DNA of 64,000 bases from Naegleria lovaniensis (GCF_003324165.1 NW_025407843.1:186001-250000); one strand, 5' to 3'; counted from the stretch's first letter, positions 10,141 to 21,900 are shown. Made by a program: numbers and translations. The notes: generated from the sequence alone by a model not told the origin.

Positions 10141-11136
10141 CTATTTATTCTCCATCATGCGTTGCTTAAATTTTGACACTTTTTTGGGAGCTTGATCTTG
10201 CGAAGCATTGCTGGCACCAGACGTCATCGATTTTGGAGCAAATCCTACAACATCTCTCTCCACAACGTTGAATGTACTGGAAGAAGCACTTGAAGGTTTA
10301 GCTGATGAGGGTGTATTCTGTGAGGCTTTGGGTTGCTGTTGTTCAGTGCTTGCTGTGGGTGTTCTGTGGAAATATTTCAGAATATCTTGTTGCAATTTTT
10401 TATCCTCTTCCCCAAAAGTGTGAATTTGCCTAGACTGTGGTTCTTCTTTTTCGTCTTCTTCATGTAAATTGAGGTGTTGCATTTTGTTTTCCATTATTTC
10501 TTCCCTTTCTAACTCGTTTAATATTTTCTCTAAATCCTCTTCATCTTTTGGAGTTGTTTTTCGTCTGTAGTGTAGCTCGTCTCTATCTTTTTTTCGTGAG
10601 TTATATTCAAATATCATTTCCTCAGATTCTTCCAATTCTCTCAGGTCTTTCAATTCATCAGGTATCTGACTTTCCATTTCTCGAATCATTTCCTCAATTT
10701 TTTCAGCCTCAGAGACATCTCTTAAATCTACTTTGTTTTGTTTGGGCTTTAAGATATGAGAATGTTTTCCAAGTCCCATTCCTTCATAAACTGCGTGCAA
10801 TAATTTTCTCTCGTTTTCCAAAGCATGTAATACTCGTTCAATTCGTCGCTTTAAAATCTGTCTTGCGTGATGAGCAGAAGTTTTAATAAAATAATTTTCT
10901 CCGAGAGCAACAGTGACTTCATTGGTTTGGATTAATTGTCCAGGCATGAAAGCTAATCCGTGAGATCCTATCGGAAGCATACATTGATGTTGTAATTTTT
11001 GTGGAATGTAAATGAGTGTATCAAATAATGTTTTATATTCTTCAAGAGTTTTTTCGTATTGTTGAATATTTTGACGATGGCGAACAACAAGTTCAGTGAA
11101 TTGCCTTCCGAAACTTTCTCTGTCTTGGTGCGACAT
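10141..11136 (-). CDS. URI1: URI1, unconventional prefoldin RPB5 interactor
   Basis: A 331-residue intact frame with an ATG at 11136. Residues 1-130 form an alpha-prefoldin fold: an N-terminal helix, the beta-hairpin phrase LPIGSHGLAFMPGQLIQTNE and VTVALGENYFIKTSAHHA, and a second long helix. The acidic/coiled middle is followed by a Ser/Thr-rich linker. The extreme C-terminus, VVGFAPKSM...KKVSKFKQRM, matches the short URI box (FKxxR type). URI1/Bud27 is a subunit of the R2TP/prefoldin-like complex that helps RNA polymerase assembly through RPB5. It is transcribed divergently from the TRIM37-like gene across a 320-bp region containing a perfect hairpin. Confidence 0.85.
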   Translation of the reverse strand: MSHQDRESFGRQFTELVVRHRQNIQQYEKTLEEYKTLFDTLIYIPQKLQHQCMLPIGSHGLAFMPGQLIQTNEVTVALGENYFIKTSAHHARQILKRRIERVLHALENERKLLHAVYEGMGLGKHSHILKPKQNKVDLRDVSEAEKIEEMIREMESQIPDELKDLRELEESEEMIFEYNSRKKDRDELHYRRKTTPKDEEDLEKILNELEREEIMENKMQHLNLHEEDEKEEPQSRQIHTFGEEDKKLQQDILKYFHRTPTASTEQQQPKASQNTPSSAKPSSASSSTFNVVERDVVGFAPKSMTSGASNASQDQAPKKVSKFKQRMMENK

Positions 11137-11261
11137 TTTTTGAAATCAAAAAAATAATATCAGTTTTAAAGTTATTTGTTCCACCAAGATTTTAAACGGC
11201 TCGATGATGATAGTATTTACATTTCCGATAGTTTTTAAAGATCATCATCAATGAATTGAAA

Positions 11262-11315
11262 AATTGAAGCGTCATAATATGTAATTATAAAATTATATAT
11301 TATGACGCTTCAATT
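11262..11315. repeat. Perfect 19-bp inverted repeat in divergent promoter
   Basis: The left arm 11262-11280 reads AATTGAAGCGTCATAATAT, and the right arm 11297-11315 is its exact reverse complement, separated by a 16-base AT-rich loop that is itself nearly self-complementary. It lies between the start codons of URI1 (minus, 11136) and the TRIM37-like gene (plus, 11457). It therefore sits in the shared promoter or 5' UTR. It may be a dyad binding site (core TGACGCTTCAA in both directions) or an RNA hairpin in the TRIM37 leader. Confidence 0.8.
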
Positions 11316-11456
11316 CATTTTCACCACGCATCGCGGCACAGTAACGGAAATGAGCGCCAAAAGAAGCATAAAAAAATCCTTCTCTCTTAGGTTTGAAGAT
11401 TTAAGGAAAGCCTGACTCACTACAGGACAGATACATCTCCATATATTTTGAAAATC

Positions 11457-13529
11457 ATGTCTTCATACGGAAAAGTTTCAGGCAGAGCAACCTCATCATC
11501 CGAAGCAAGAAATTTTACGGCAAAGCTTGGAAACATTTCTCCAATCCAGCATTACAAGACTAGCAACACTGCTTCGGGCATGATGGCTACATATAACTAT
11601 GACAATTCCAACACAAAACATGCCAATGATGAGGCAAATTTACATCATACTCAGCCTGTCGGAAGCAAGCTAGTTGATTTACATACACCAAGAACTATTC
11701 CAACAGAACTTGACAACAACCACAGACAATATTCACCATCAGCAGCTTCATCTGTAGACTCCTCACCACCTATTGTGATCAATAGACACTTGGAACAAAT
11801 TGTTAAATGTTCTCTATGTCATAATAAGCCAGTTACACCTCATCTGTGTCCTTGCTGCTCTAAAATTGTTTGCCTTCCATGTATCAAACGGTGGCTTGTT
11901 GACCAAGGCAAATCTAATTGCCCTAATTGTAGAGCCTCTATTCATATGAATCAAATGGTAAATTGCAAATTTGTTTCAGAAATTTCTACAGAGCTTGAAA
12001 AGCTGCAATCTCACATACATTCCAAGAAAGAAAAAAACTTGGTATCCACTCCGAGGCACGTAGTTGAACAGTGCTCACATCATGACCTTCCTCTTATATA
12101 CTATTGTGAAACTTGCAAAGTTGCTATTTGCTCTGATTGTGCCATGTTTGAAGATAAGCACAAATCTCATTCCTTCAAAAAAGTGTCTGAAGTTTACAAA
12201 GAGTGTGTGGAGGTTGTTAAATCTGAATCGAATTCTGTAAACACTAGGTTGAAGGATCTTAATACTCTAATTATCAACATCGAAGAAAACATTAAAATGA
12301 TTACCAAGTCAAAAGATGAGACGCTTAAATCTATTAACGAGACTGTAGAAGAAATAAGAGGTAATTTGGAAACTCTTTACAAAACCAAACTGTCATCGCT
12401 GGTATCACAGAAAAACCTCATTATTGATGAAATTACCATGTTGGAACAGCTAAATAAGGAGCTTGGCAAACAAATAGAGACAAGTCCTCAATGTGTCTTG
12501 ATTCAAAAGACACCAGATATTGTGCGAGTCGTCGACGAGATTAACAAGAAACCACCAATCAGCTTTTCAAAAATCTCAGTTGAACACTCATTCCCAAATG
12601 AACTAGTTCCAACATTTGAAGGTGGTCAATTTAGAATAGAAAACTACTTTGAAAAGGTAAAAACTACCGAAGTCATATATTCTGATCCGATTAACATTAA
12701 TGGTTTGTTGTGGAGACTGAAAATTTATCCCAACGGAACTGGGTTAGCAAAAGGAGTATTCATCTCAGTGTTTTTAGAAATGTACAAAGGGCTCACTGAG
12801 CCAAAGAAGTACCACTACAAGGTTGAGATGATTAACAGAAAAGACACAACGAAAAATATTGAGAGGTCATTCGCTTCCATCTACGAATGTGGAGAATGTT
12901 GGGGATATAATCGCTTTTTTAGAGTTTCTGAGCTGATCAGCAACGGATTTGTTGATCCTGAAGAAGATGTATTGATTCTAAATTTCTTTGTTCGCCCAAC
13001 CAGCTATTTTGAAAAGTGTTTAGAACAATCTAGATACATTAAGGAGCTTGAAGATTTTAAGAAGAGTCATTTGGTATCAGAGAGCTTATCTTCACCAGTC
13101 ATGAATAGAGAGCTCGCACCTCTCTCGGAAACTCCTCTCACAAACAAGAATGATCTTGAACAAAATCAAAGCACCGGTGTACAACTGCAAACCTGGACTG
13201 ACCCTTCAAGCACTGAAGATCCAAATCTTTCTCCTATCGTTGAAACATTTTCAACTCCTTTCATTACAGAAGATGATGTGTGCGTACCATCATCTGTTTC
13301 ACCAAAACTACCCAAAGAAGAGTTGTTTACTTCTCAATCTGTGCCTCAGAATACCAATGAACTGGACCATTCCAATATTTCTCTAAGTTCAGACGAGGAA
13401 GACGCTCCTCTCCCAGAGTCCGCATGGAAACCAGTAGAGCCTGGCTTCTCAATCCCCCATGTTGGAAATCAAAGCCAAGAGGAAATTTCCACCTCTCAGC
13501 AACAAATAACTCCCTTAGATGATCAATAA
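11457..13529 (+). CDS. TRIM37: TRIM37-like E3 ligase (RING, B-box, coiled coil, MATH)
   Basis: The ATG at 11457 is chosen because the upstream in-frame codon at 11448 is TTG. The 690-residue product has a disordered N-terminus of about 110 residues. Then come a RING finger at about 118-158 (CSLC...LCPCCSKIVC..CIKRWL...CPNC), a B-box at about 205-245 (CSHHDLPLIYYCETC...H), a coiled coil to about 345, and a MATH/TRAF-like domain around 400-520 with GLLWRLKIYPNGTG, ISVFLEM and GECWGYNRFFR. These MATH phrases match human TRIM37 closely. TRIM37 is a ubiquitin ligase acting on peroxisomes, centrosomes and chromatin. One RING ligand that is His in human TRIM37 (LCPHCSK) is Cys here. The C-terminal 170 residues are Ser/Pro-rich and disordered. 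Confidence 0.92.
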   Translation: MSSYGKVSGRATSSSEARNFTAKLGNISPIQHYKTSNTASGMMATYNYDNSNTKHANDEANLHHTQPVGSKLVDLHTPRTIPTELDNNHRQYSPSAASSVDSSPPIVINRHLEQIVKCSLCHNKPVTPHLCPCCSKIVCLPCIKRWLVDQGKSNCPNCRASIHMNQMVNCKFVSEISTELEKLQSHIHSKKEKNLVSTPRHVVEQCSHHDLPLIYYCETCKVAICSDCAMFEDKHKSHSFKKVSEVYKECVEVVKSESNSVNTRLKDLNTLIINIEENIKMITKSKDETLKSINETVEEIRGNLETLYKTKLSSLVSQKNLIIDEITMLEQLNKELGKQIETSPQCVLIQKTPDIVRVVDEINKKPPISFSKISVEHSFPNELVPTFEGGQFRIENYFEKVKTTEVIYSDPININGLLWRLKIYPNGTGLAKGVFISVFLEMYKGLTEPKKYHYKVEMINRKDTTKNIERSFASIYECGECWGYNRFFRVSELISNGFVDPEEDVLILNFFVRPTSYFEKCLEQSRYIKELEDFKKSHLVSESLSSPVMNRELAPLSETPLTNKNDLEQNQSTGVQLQTWTDPSSTEDPNLSPIVETFSTPFITEDDVCVPSSVSPKLPKEELFTSQSVPQNTNELDHSNISLSSDEEDAPLPESAWKPVEPGFSIPHVGNQSQEEISTSQQQITPLDDQ

Positions 13530-13575
13530 ACTTTTTACCGCCAAAACTTTGTACAAATTTTTTAAATTAAAAAAA

Positions 13576-16274
13576 ATGAGCCATTTGAAACCCGATGACT
13601 ACGTGCCACAAGCAATCAGAACCAGTTTTTGGCAGCCTTCTCCAACGGAAGATGAAGATATGGTGTAAGTACTAAGTAGAACCGCTAAATGTAATCGTTG
13701 GGCCACACATAGTCTCGCCTCATCAAAAACGAAGCCGTTGGTGTCAGTTTTGTCGAGTTTGACTAAAATAGGTGATGATCAAATCCGAAGAAAAATTGAG
13801 CAGAATGAAGATGTCATCGAAAATGATTATTCGAACACAGTTCACTCGTACGTGTTTACAAACATCATCTACTTGTAAATTTACATTTCTATTTACAAAT
13901 AATTTCATACTATTCAGGGTTTTGAATTGCTTTAAAAAGCGCATGAATGTGATTGAAGAGTGTGAGTTATTCGATGAAAGTGACGACGACTATGAAATCG
14001 ATGTAGATAAATTAATTGAAAGTGAAAATTCTCTCAGTGAAAAATTTCGAAAGAGAAGCGAAGATCCCAATTTCTACAGAGATTACAACGGAGAAGGATC
14101 GTTGCACAGTGACAAAGCGTCTGCTATGTCCAACAGAAGCAAGGGTGTAATACCAATTGAGAAGAGCACAGGACCCATATTTGGATCACATAAGAGGATT
14201 GATGAGGTTACATACAAAAATTACATCAATGCCAAAAAACCATCTACACTGGTGGTCTCAAAGGTTCAAGGCCTCCAACCTAGAATTGACACAACAGGGG
14301 TGCCATTACGGGAAAACGAACGATATAAAAAGTTTGAAGACTATGTTATTGACAAAAAGAAGCAAGCTGAGGAGGACCACAGAATGAAAGACTTCAGAAA
14401 AAGCCCATATTCTGTCACTAACATTATTAAGGTTACATGTAAAAAAAAGTCGAATGATGCCGAAAAATTACAAAAGAAGGAAAAAAACAATGACCGTACG
14501 ATACAGAAATCTCAACGGAAAAATATAGTTTCAACTTGCGCAACCAAAACCAGGAAACGTGTGAAAAAGGTGGTGGAGCATCATCACCACTACTATAAGG
14601 ATGGTCAGGTTGTCCACACAGAAGTAACAACTCTCCACAGGTCCTCCAGTTGTTATAGAAGAACCATGCAACATTACCCATTCCACAACGTCCACAGACC
14701 ATGCTACACATATTGCTAATCAACTTTCATCAACTTCAACCGGTAAAACTCTGGATCACACACTGTCAGAAACTTCTTCTCAGAAGAGCTTAAGCACGCA
14801 TTCAAAAATGTCAATAGAGCCCATTTCCATTCGACAGAAGCAACAATAGAGAGCGCCCATTTTCCCAACGAACAAGAAAAAGAAAACATTCATCATGTAA
14901 ATAACTCCTCCAATGAAAGGTCAAGCCATGACCAAACGAATTCTGTAACTCTTACTGAGGGTAACCCTGAGAAACTCAAAGTTGTTTCTAAAGCAAAAGA
15001 AGATTCAAAGGATCAGAAAAAAGAAACAACTTCGAAACTGTTATCTGACACCTTGGTACACAAACCAACAACCAACGTTTTTTCCAGCGTTGAGATCAAA
15101 CATGAAAAGCAACCACCTATAAAGTTGCTGAAACAGAAAGAGACCACGTCGGAGGAAGAACACAAAAAGAAGGTGTTAAATAACAACATTGAGAGTATCC
15201 TATCAAACAGAAAGGACGATCACTCCATAGATCTCAAACTCAAGCGATTCTTGAAAAAGAGAGAAAGAAAAAAACAGAAAAACAAAAGATTGAGCTCTTC
15301 CAATCCGTTGCTGCAGTCTTCAACTTCTCTCCAATCCAGCAAGGCAATCTCTTCCTGTCTCCATCATCTCGAACTTTCAATCATGTTCGGAGGTGTTAAA
15401 ACAATTAGATTTTTCAAAAGTGAAATCGCTACCAACAGAGAAAAAGCTAACTATTGACGATGTTCATCCGTATCATGTGGCCTCCTTGTCCACGCCTAAA
15501 GAGATTTCAGATTTTGTAGAAACAGCTGAGCTCAGTGTCTATAAGATTCTAAAACAAATTAAGCTGGTTCCTGAAAATGAAGAATCTTCAAAAAACAAAC
15601 TGTGGCCGATAAATTGCTCCGATCACAGCTTGAAAGCATCAAACAGCTTGCCAAACAAGTGACAGAAGCATATTCAATAGCTACTGAGAAATGTAATTCC
15701 CAACACAACACTGAATTTCCTCACGATGAGGAACTGGATTTATTTGCTCAATCCACCAAGTTCCATGAAACAACAGTGAAAGCGAATATTAAGGGACATT
15801 CGTATCCTCATTCGATGGATGAGTACAATAAGAGGAAATCAGCAGGGGTGGAAGGAATTATCAGAGCGTCATTGAGAAGAAACAAGAGGAGCTGCCTTCC
15901 AGATCTTTACCCAACAACCATGTTACAAAACGACCTGCTTCTGCCCCTCCCAAAGGCCAAGTCGTGAGGAAAGCCACAACTACAGCGGTAAAGTGCCCCA
16001 AACCAACCAACTCTTTGAAAAATTCAATGTCCAAGCATGGCGCTAGAGACGATACAACCGTCACACCCACGTCTAAGAATTCAAAATTTAAGAGACCTCT
16101 AAGAATTGAAATTGAAAAGAATGAAGAAGCCACCATGTGGTCGAGGAAGAGGTTGTAAATTCTCCACCCTCAAGTCCTGAACAGGGTGAGGATCTTGAAC
16201 GCTCCAAGTCAACATACTTTAATTTAAATAGCTCCGTTGAAGAAAATAATATTGAGGTAAATCCATATTTTTAA
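13576..16274 (+). pseudogene. Frame-disrupted gene, unknown product
   Basis: Coding-looking sequence begins at the ATG at 13576 (exon 13576-13662), with probable introns at 13663-13771 and 13848-13917, then a long open stretch to 14719. Beyond it, protein-like sequence continues in successive different frames: GPPVVIEEPCNITH and so on near 14645-14848, an acidic/Lys-rich stretch to about 15340, LKQLDFSKVKSLPTEKK at 15393, VADKLLRSQLESIKQLAKQ at 15600, KRPASAPPKGQVV near 15935, and EEEVVNSPPSSPEQGED ending at a TAA at 16272-16274. The changes occur without intron-like borders and several lie at short A, T or G runs. One shift near 15592 would be restored by one extra A. It is either a decaying host gene or has local sequence errors. 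The product is Ser/Lys-rich, with a region (GVPLRENERYKKFEDYVID) resembling cytoskeleton-associated proteins only loosely. Confidence 0.55.
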
Positions 16275-16345
16275 AATCTAGGTTTTATACAAGCAGTAAA
16301 GTTGAGAATTGATTCAAAAATCTCTATTGTTAATTTGTTTTAAAT

Positions 16346-17235
16346 TCAATTGAGTGTACCTCTGTAGACTCCAACACACACCGTTAGAGTACCATGATCG
16401 ACGCCCATTAGAGTGAGTGTAAAGTTTTTAAATGAATTCATGGTTGGAAAGTCTTGCTTGGTAAGATAAACCGAGGCTTGCCCCATAAAATCATCATCCG
16501 AGAATGTGTCCTAATTTACCGACGCTTATTTCATCCCCATTTAAATTAATCATACTGTGACTTACCTTATCCATCATTTTGAAGACGATATCTACGGAGC
16601 TCAGCTCAGGATCTGTGACACAAAATGCAAATTCTTGATTCCAAGAAGCGTTCAACGACTTTTTAATCACGGTCGTTTGAGGTACTTCCGAAAATCCCTT
16701 GACATAAATTCGAACAAATCTATCAGCAGCGACGTTGTTATCCACACCAACAGGTATTCATCGTCAAATTTGTTGATCGTTTCATTGCCGTAAATTTTTG
16801 TGCTGTAAAATAAATGACATTAAAACCTACGGATCAGACAAACCATTGAGGTCGCACGGTATCAAATCTTCTCCCTAGTAAATAACATTCCGTTCATTAT
16901 TGAATTAGATCACAATTGTATTCCGAGCCACAAATTGTCACAACAATTTTGATCACCAAAAATATCATGATCATTATTTAAATATCATTGAAGAAATACA
17001 AATAATTGAAATACATATGAACAAAAATAACATGAAAGCCCACCTTTATAACCTTAATTCGAATGACATCTCCAGTTTTTAATGAAATATAATCATTCCC
17101 ACAAGAAATTGGAATGGTTGATTTTGAAAATGCTTGTCGTTGCAATTGTTGTTGATGTCGGAATGAATGAACATCTTGCCGTATCTCATCTCTAACAGAG
17201 GGTGACCCTAACTGCAGAAGACGAGAGACAGACAT
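16346..17235 (-). CDS. C2-domain protein, four exons
   Basis: Exons 17235-17044, 16874-16831, 16719-16566 and 16510-16346 give 184 residues. The introns (169, 111 and 55 bp) all have GT..AG borders and fit the phases. After an N-terminal helix of about 45 residues, one C2 domain spans about 55-184: VIRIKVIK|GEDLIPCDLNGLSDP|FVRIYVKGF, then VIKKSLNASWNQEFAF, then VFKMMDK|DTFSDDDFMGQASVYL. The Asp residues in DLNGLSDP and in the DKDTFSDDD loop are at the usual calcium-binding positions, so Ca2+-dependent phospholipid binding is likely. No second domain or membrane anchor is present. Confidence 0.85.
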
Positions 17236-17691
17236 TTTTTTTGAAATTCAGTGAAGAGCACTTTTTTTGGTTAAGAAGTGAAAAGTGACATTTGAGGTAC
17301 ACGAGTTCAAATATGAAGAATTTATAAACACAATTTAAAAAAGTAAAAGAGTAGTACAGAGGTATATTTATTTCAACTCTTTGAATAATCCACAGAATGT
17401 TTAATTTGTTTTTCCTTTGTTCAACCTCTTTTTCGCAATCGAATAAAGAAAATTGGTGTTCAAAAAAAAATTCGAAGAAACCTCTCATACCTCCAAACCA
17501 AACCTCCCACACTCTGAAGCAATTTTCCATACTGAACTTCGGAACGGATTTATCATCATTGTTACTACTTTCTGTCATCTTTAGTGATTACATCAACAAC
17601 AACATTGAGTGAATCATATTCTTTCCAACACACAATTTTTCATCATTGACCATTTTCATCATCAAATCATAATAATATCAACAATTATAAC
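17236..17691. other. Divergent intergenic region
   Basis: Between the starts of the C2 gene (minus) and MAK16 (plus). A minus-strand frame with an ATG at 17578 begins with about 27 polar residues but degenerates into Phe-rich sequence. It could be a short 5' exon or uORF but is not supported. Otherwise A/T-rich promoter sequence. Confidence 0.35.
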
Positions 17692-18612
17692 ATGGCTAGC
17701 GACGAATTAATATGGACCATTTTGGACAAATCGTTTTGTTCTTTTAAAAACAAGGCAACCGATCAACACATGTGCACCAATCCTATGAATGTGGATGGTC
17801 AATGCCGAATGGTTTTTTGTCCTCTTGCAAACAGCAAATATTCAACAGTTGTGGAAAAGAAAGGACGTTTATATTTGTGTATCAAAACTCCAGAACGAAT
17901 GCACCTTCCCAGCAAGATGTGGGAAAAGATTCTCATCTCCGATAATTATCAACAAGCCTTGAAAGATATTGATTATCATTTGCAATGGTGGGATCATCAA
18001 AAGATTAACCGAGTCAAGAAGAGATTTACTAAATTATATTTGGTGTTGAGAAGAATGAGACAAATTAGAAGTAAAGTTCAACACAAGATCAAGACAGTGA
18101 ATAGAGCTGTTGAGAAGCGATTAGAAAAGAGAGAAAAGAGAGCAGAACAAGTGGCTCGAATTGAACACACCATTGAACGAGAATTGTTGGAGCGATTGAG
18201 AAATGGTGTGTATGGAGACTTGTACAAGAAGAAGATTAAGCAAGACGAAAAGAAAAAAGAAACAGAACAGGAAGATGAAATTGAGGTGGAGTTGGAAGCT
18301 GCATCCGATGACGATGAGGATGCCTTCTATCCAGACTCTTTAAACAAGTTTGAAATTGAAGAAGAAAATGAACAGGATATTGAAGACATTTATGCTGATT
18401 TGGAAGCAGCAAGCGACGATGACAATACCAGTGTCGCCAGTTTTGGATCTACAGCTTCACAAGCAGACATGGAAGATTTACTGAGGGATCTCCAAGACGC
18501 TGACATTAAGAAGAGAAAGCGTGAACAAGCAAGATCCAACACAAAGAAGATTCGATATAACTATGAGAGCGAATACGAACGAGTCTCCTCATCCAGCACT
18601 CAACAACATTAA
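17692..18612 (+). CDS. MAK16: MAK16, 60S ribosome biogenesis factor
   Basis: A 306-residue intact frame with an ATG at 17692. The N-terminus has the conserved cysteine pattern of MAK16: FCSFK, HMCTNP, GQC..VFCPLANSKYST. These are followed by LYLCIKTPER, the helix with LQWWDHQKINRVKKRFTKL, and the ELLERLRNGVYGDLY phrase near residue 160-180. The C-terminus alternates acidic stretches with a KKRKREQ basic nuclear/nucleolar signal. MAK16 is a nucleolar factor in early 60S subunit assembly, associated with RPF1. Length and order match the family. Confidence 0.93.
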   Translation: MASDELIWTILDKSFCSFKNKATDQHMCTNPMNVDGQCRMVFCPLANSKYSTVVEKKGRLYLCIKTPERMHLPSKMWEKILISDNYQQALKDIDYHLQWWDHQKINRVKKRFTKLYLVLRRMRQIRSKVQHKIKTVNRAVEKRLEKREKRAEQVARIEHTIERELLERLRNGVYGDLYKKKIKQDEKKKETEQEDEIEVELEAASDDDEDAFYPDSLNKFEIEEENEQDIEDIYADLEAASDDDNTSVASFGSTASQADMEDLLRDLQDADIKKRKREQARSNTKKIRYNYESEYERVSSSSTQQH

Positions 18613-18942
18613 ATCGTGCTTATTTATCATCATCAACGACAGTAGCATGTACAATGAGGCTAATTCCCTTAATCCAAGATATTTCATCCACTCGATGGAT
18701 TTGGGTATTCAATACGGTCCAAAACAAACAAAAAATGCCTTCTCCCCGAATTGATTTTGTCTGATGTTGATGGCTTGTTGGTGTTGATGTTGAAGACTTG
18801 ACGCAAAACAATCGTTCGCTAACCAAAAGACATGTCTTGCTGTCGGATCCGAGATGGAAAGCGAACACAATTATGCACGCACCTTTTGTCAACGGAGAGT
18901 ATTAAAGACACAAAAATTTTCTTCGACGTGAATTGAAGCGAA
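18613..18942. other. Intergenic stretch
   Basis: 330 bases between MAK16 and the first receptor gene. No open frame, tRNA or repeat could be supported. Confidence 0.4.
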
Positions 18943-21900
18943 ATGGCTTGGTCCATAGGTTGTCATTCCATCTCGCCACAGTGCATACTACCACGTGGCT
19001 TCATATCTTGGATCTTCGTACTTGCGTTGATCATCCTTTCCTTTCTCAAAATAAGTTCGGGTCAATCATCATCCAATTTACGATATTGTTCAATTGCCAA
19101 CACAACAGTGATACCTCTCACAACAAGCTTAACAGGACAACAACAAGCTGGAATATTGTGTCCATTTGGATTCATCAAACAAAGAAATTTGACTTCGGGA
19201 TTATTGAATTGTGTGAGCATAGTGGATTTATTGAATGAAATTGTTGACAAGAGAGATTGTTTGTTGCCACCTGGAAGAGATGAATTTTCGACACCCTATT
19301 TTGACAGCACAAGGTGTATTTTCAATTTTCTTCATTGTTCACCCAGAACAAAAAAGTGCAGCATGTTCAACACGAGGAGTTTTGGAGATTCATGTGTGGA
19401 TCGATTCAGTTGTGTTGGTTCACTTCAACAAAGTCAAATCAATTGTTTTCAAGGAAAATGCACCACTCTTTCAAGAACACATGTTTTACCCATTGGAGCT
19501 GATTGTAGTGCTGATCCTTCATTGCCTACTTTTTCCTCTTTCATTAGCTATGAGAATAATACCTTCTCTACTTGCAATGACCAGTCTGTTTGTGTATCTA
19601 ACAGTGGTTCACATAAATGTGTGAGGGTACAGAGTAAAAGAGCAGAGAGATATGGAACTTGTGGAATGTTTTATACGGTTGAGAACAACACAGTCATTGA
19701 TACCAGCGTCAAGTTGTGTGAAGAGGCACATATTTGTTCATACATTGAGAATGGTAAATGTATGCCAAATTATGCGTCTACAGACTTTTATGACAAGTTT
19801 AGAGCTCCATTTACAACTTTTACAGATCCTAGAATTAGCTTGTCATTAAGACTAAGTTCAACATACCTTGGTGATCGAACAACTTACGTAAAGCAAGGCA
19901 CCGAATTTTGTAAGGATGATTACGGCTGTTCTGGAAAATTACTTGGTGTCTCGTCCTTACAAATCAAGACTAGCTATTCTTACATACGAGGACCAGCACC
20001 TTTTTCTGGATCGTTCTCTTATACATTTAACAAATGTGATACTCGCGTGCGAAAGTGTGTTCGAACTTTTGCAAAAGAGAATGGAATGACATGTTCGGAA
20101 CATGCAGAATGCCGTTCCACCTATTGTTCACCTCTCAACATGACTTGCTCTGAATTGTCAAAAGAAATTGAATGTGGACCAAGTGTTGTAACTGCTTCTT
20201 TGAGTGATTGTCCTGGATATTCTCAATGTGTTTGCACCAATTCAAGTCGAGGGGTTTGCATGAATTTGTGTTTTGGTGAATTGGCTGACTTACATTCATG
20301 TTCATATAATTTTGGAGTTGTTGGACCAAACAGTCCCATTTCTAAAATGGAGAATAGTTTGATACCATTCATTGACAATCAATCTTCATTATTTTCTCTT
20401 CAAAATGGAAAGTGTAAAGAATACATGATCAAATATTTTGAATGTATGAAGAATAATCAGAAAGAATTGAATTTAGAAACTCTTGCCTTACCCTATCTCA
20501 CAAAAAGACAGCAACCAGTCATCACAAGAAGAATTCTGTCGCTCTCTGAGCCAAATGATATTTTGTTGAAAAATAATTTGGCGAATTCATCATCATATTC
20601 AGTTGATACAGACATTTTCGCAACTGCTGAAGTGAATATGACAAGTATTGAGAATAATCATGTTTCAAACATTTCAGAAGTCTCTCTTTCAAGAATTGAT
20701 TTATTCAATGAAAGTTCAAGCTCTATGATCATGAAAGTGTCAGACATTTATTCAAATTTTAACATTTCAGAACAAGTGGTTGTCTATGTATTGGAAAGAA
20801 TGGCTGGATTGATTCCCAGATACAAAACCAAAGAAATTAACTTGAAAACCAAGATGAAAGTTTGTGGATGTTGTACAGCAACAGTGACCAATTATTTACA
20901 ACAATCACTTCAAGGAGGAATTTTACTTAAAGGCAATGATTCCACCATTCTCACATCAGGATTAGTCGTGTTTACCGACTTATCGCTAAGTAACACAATC
21001 TCTGGATTTGAACCAATCATGGGACATAATTCATTCTTGAATCGAAATTGGTATGAAAAGTGTGACATTATTCTGGTTCCTCCTGATGATATTGACTTGA
21101 TCACACTCTCAGTGATGAATAACATGTTGATTTTAGATCGAAACTCAACACATGACAACTCTGTGAAGGATTTGGAAGAAAAATCCATGAATGACATATT
21201 CTTGGTGTTAGCGTCAAATTTACCTTCAAAAGTATTGTCAATTCCAAGAAATGTGAGAGATGCCGCCATGACTAATGAAACATTGGCGGATCGTGTCTCA
21301 ACAATCTTTCAAGATGTAGTTACCGAGAATTACTTGCATGTTTATGATGTTGTCAATTTGATAAGATCAACCAATTCATCTGATTGTTCTATTTTCAATT
21401 CAACATTTGACATTAAGGCCTATCATAGAGCAATATTCTCATATCCAATGTCATTTGATAGTTCTTTACCTTTCCCTCTTTCTTCACCTTCATTTGTTAT
21501 TGAGAATGATCAATGGTTCTTGCAGAAACTTTCTTTTGGAGCAGTATCTGACGATACATTGTTAAACCTATTTTCAAAATTAGCACGTCCAAAATGCTAC
21601 AGCAGTTACAATTCATATTTGGGTGTGTTCCATTATAATGATGTCTCCAAATATTGGGATTTGGTGTTAAAAGACTCGATGCTGTTCATTGTCATTGCAA
21701 GCTGTCTCTTATTTTACATTTTTTTGATATTGAGCTATAGAAACAGTTTAGCCATGAAACGAAGGTTGTTCGCACCATTTATTGGACCATTTTGCATGAT
21801 GATTATTTGTTTGGTTTATATTGAACCAATTTTAATGTCATTGTTCAAGAATGTTGGAAAGAACATTGCTCCTTTCATTCCGATTCCCAATCTGTTCATG

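Noticed and set aside
13576-16274. Programmed ribosomal frameshifting as the explanation for the frame changes
   Set aside because: The changes go in both directions, are too many, and lack a repeated slippery site with downstream structure.
17397-17612. Plus-strand ORF upstream of MAK16
   Set aside because: Low-complexity Phe/Ser/Asn composition in a divergent promoter with no family features.
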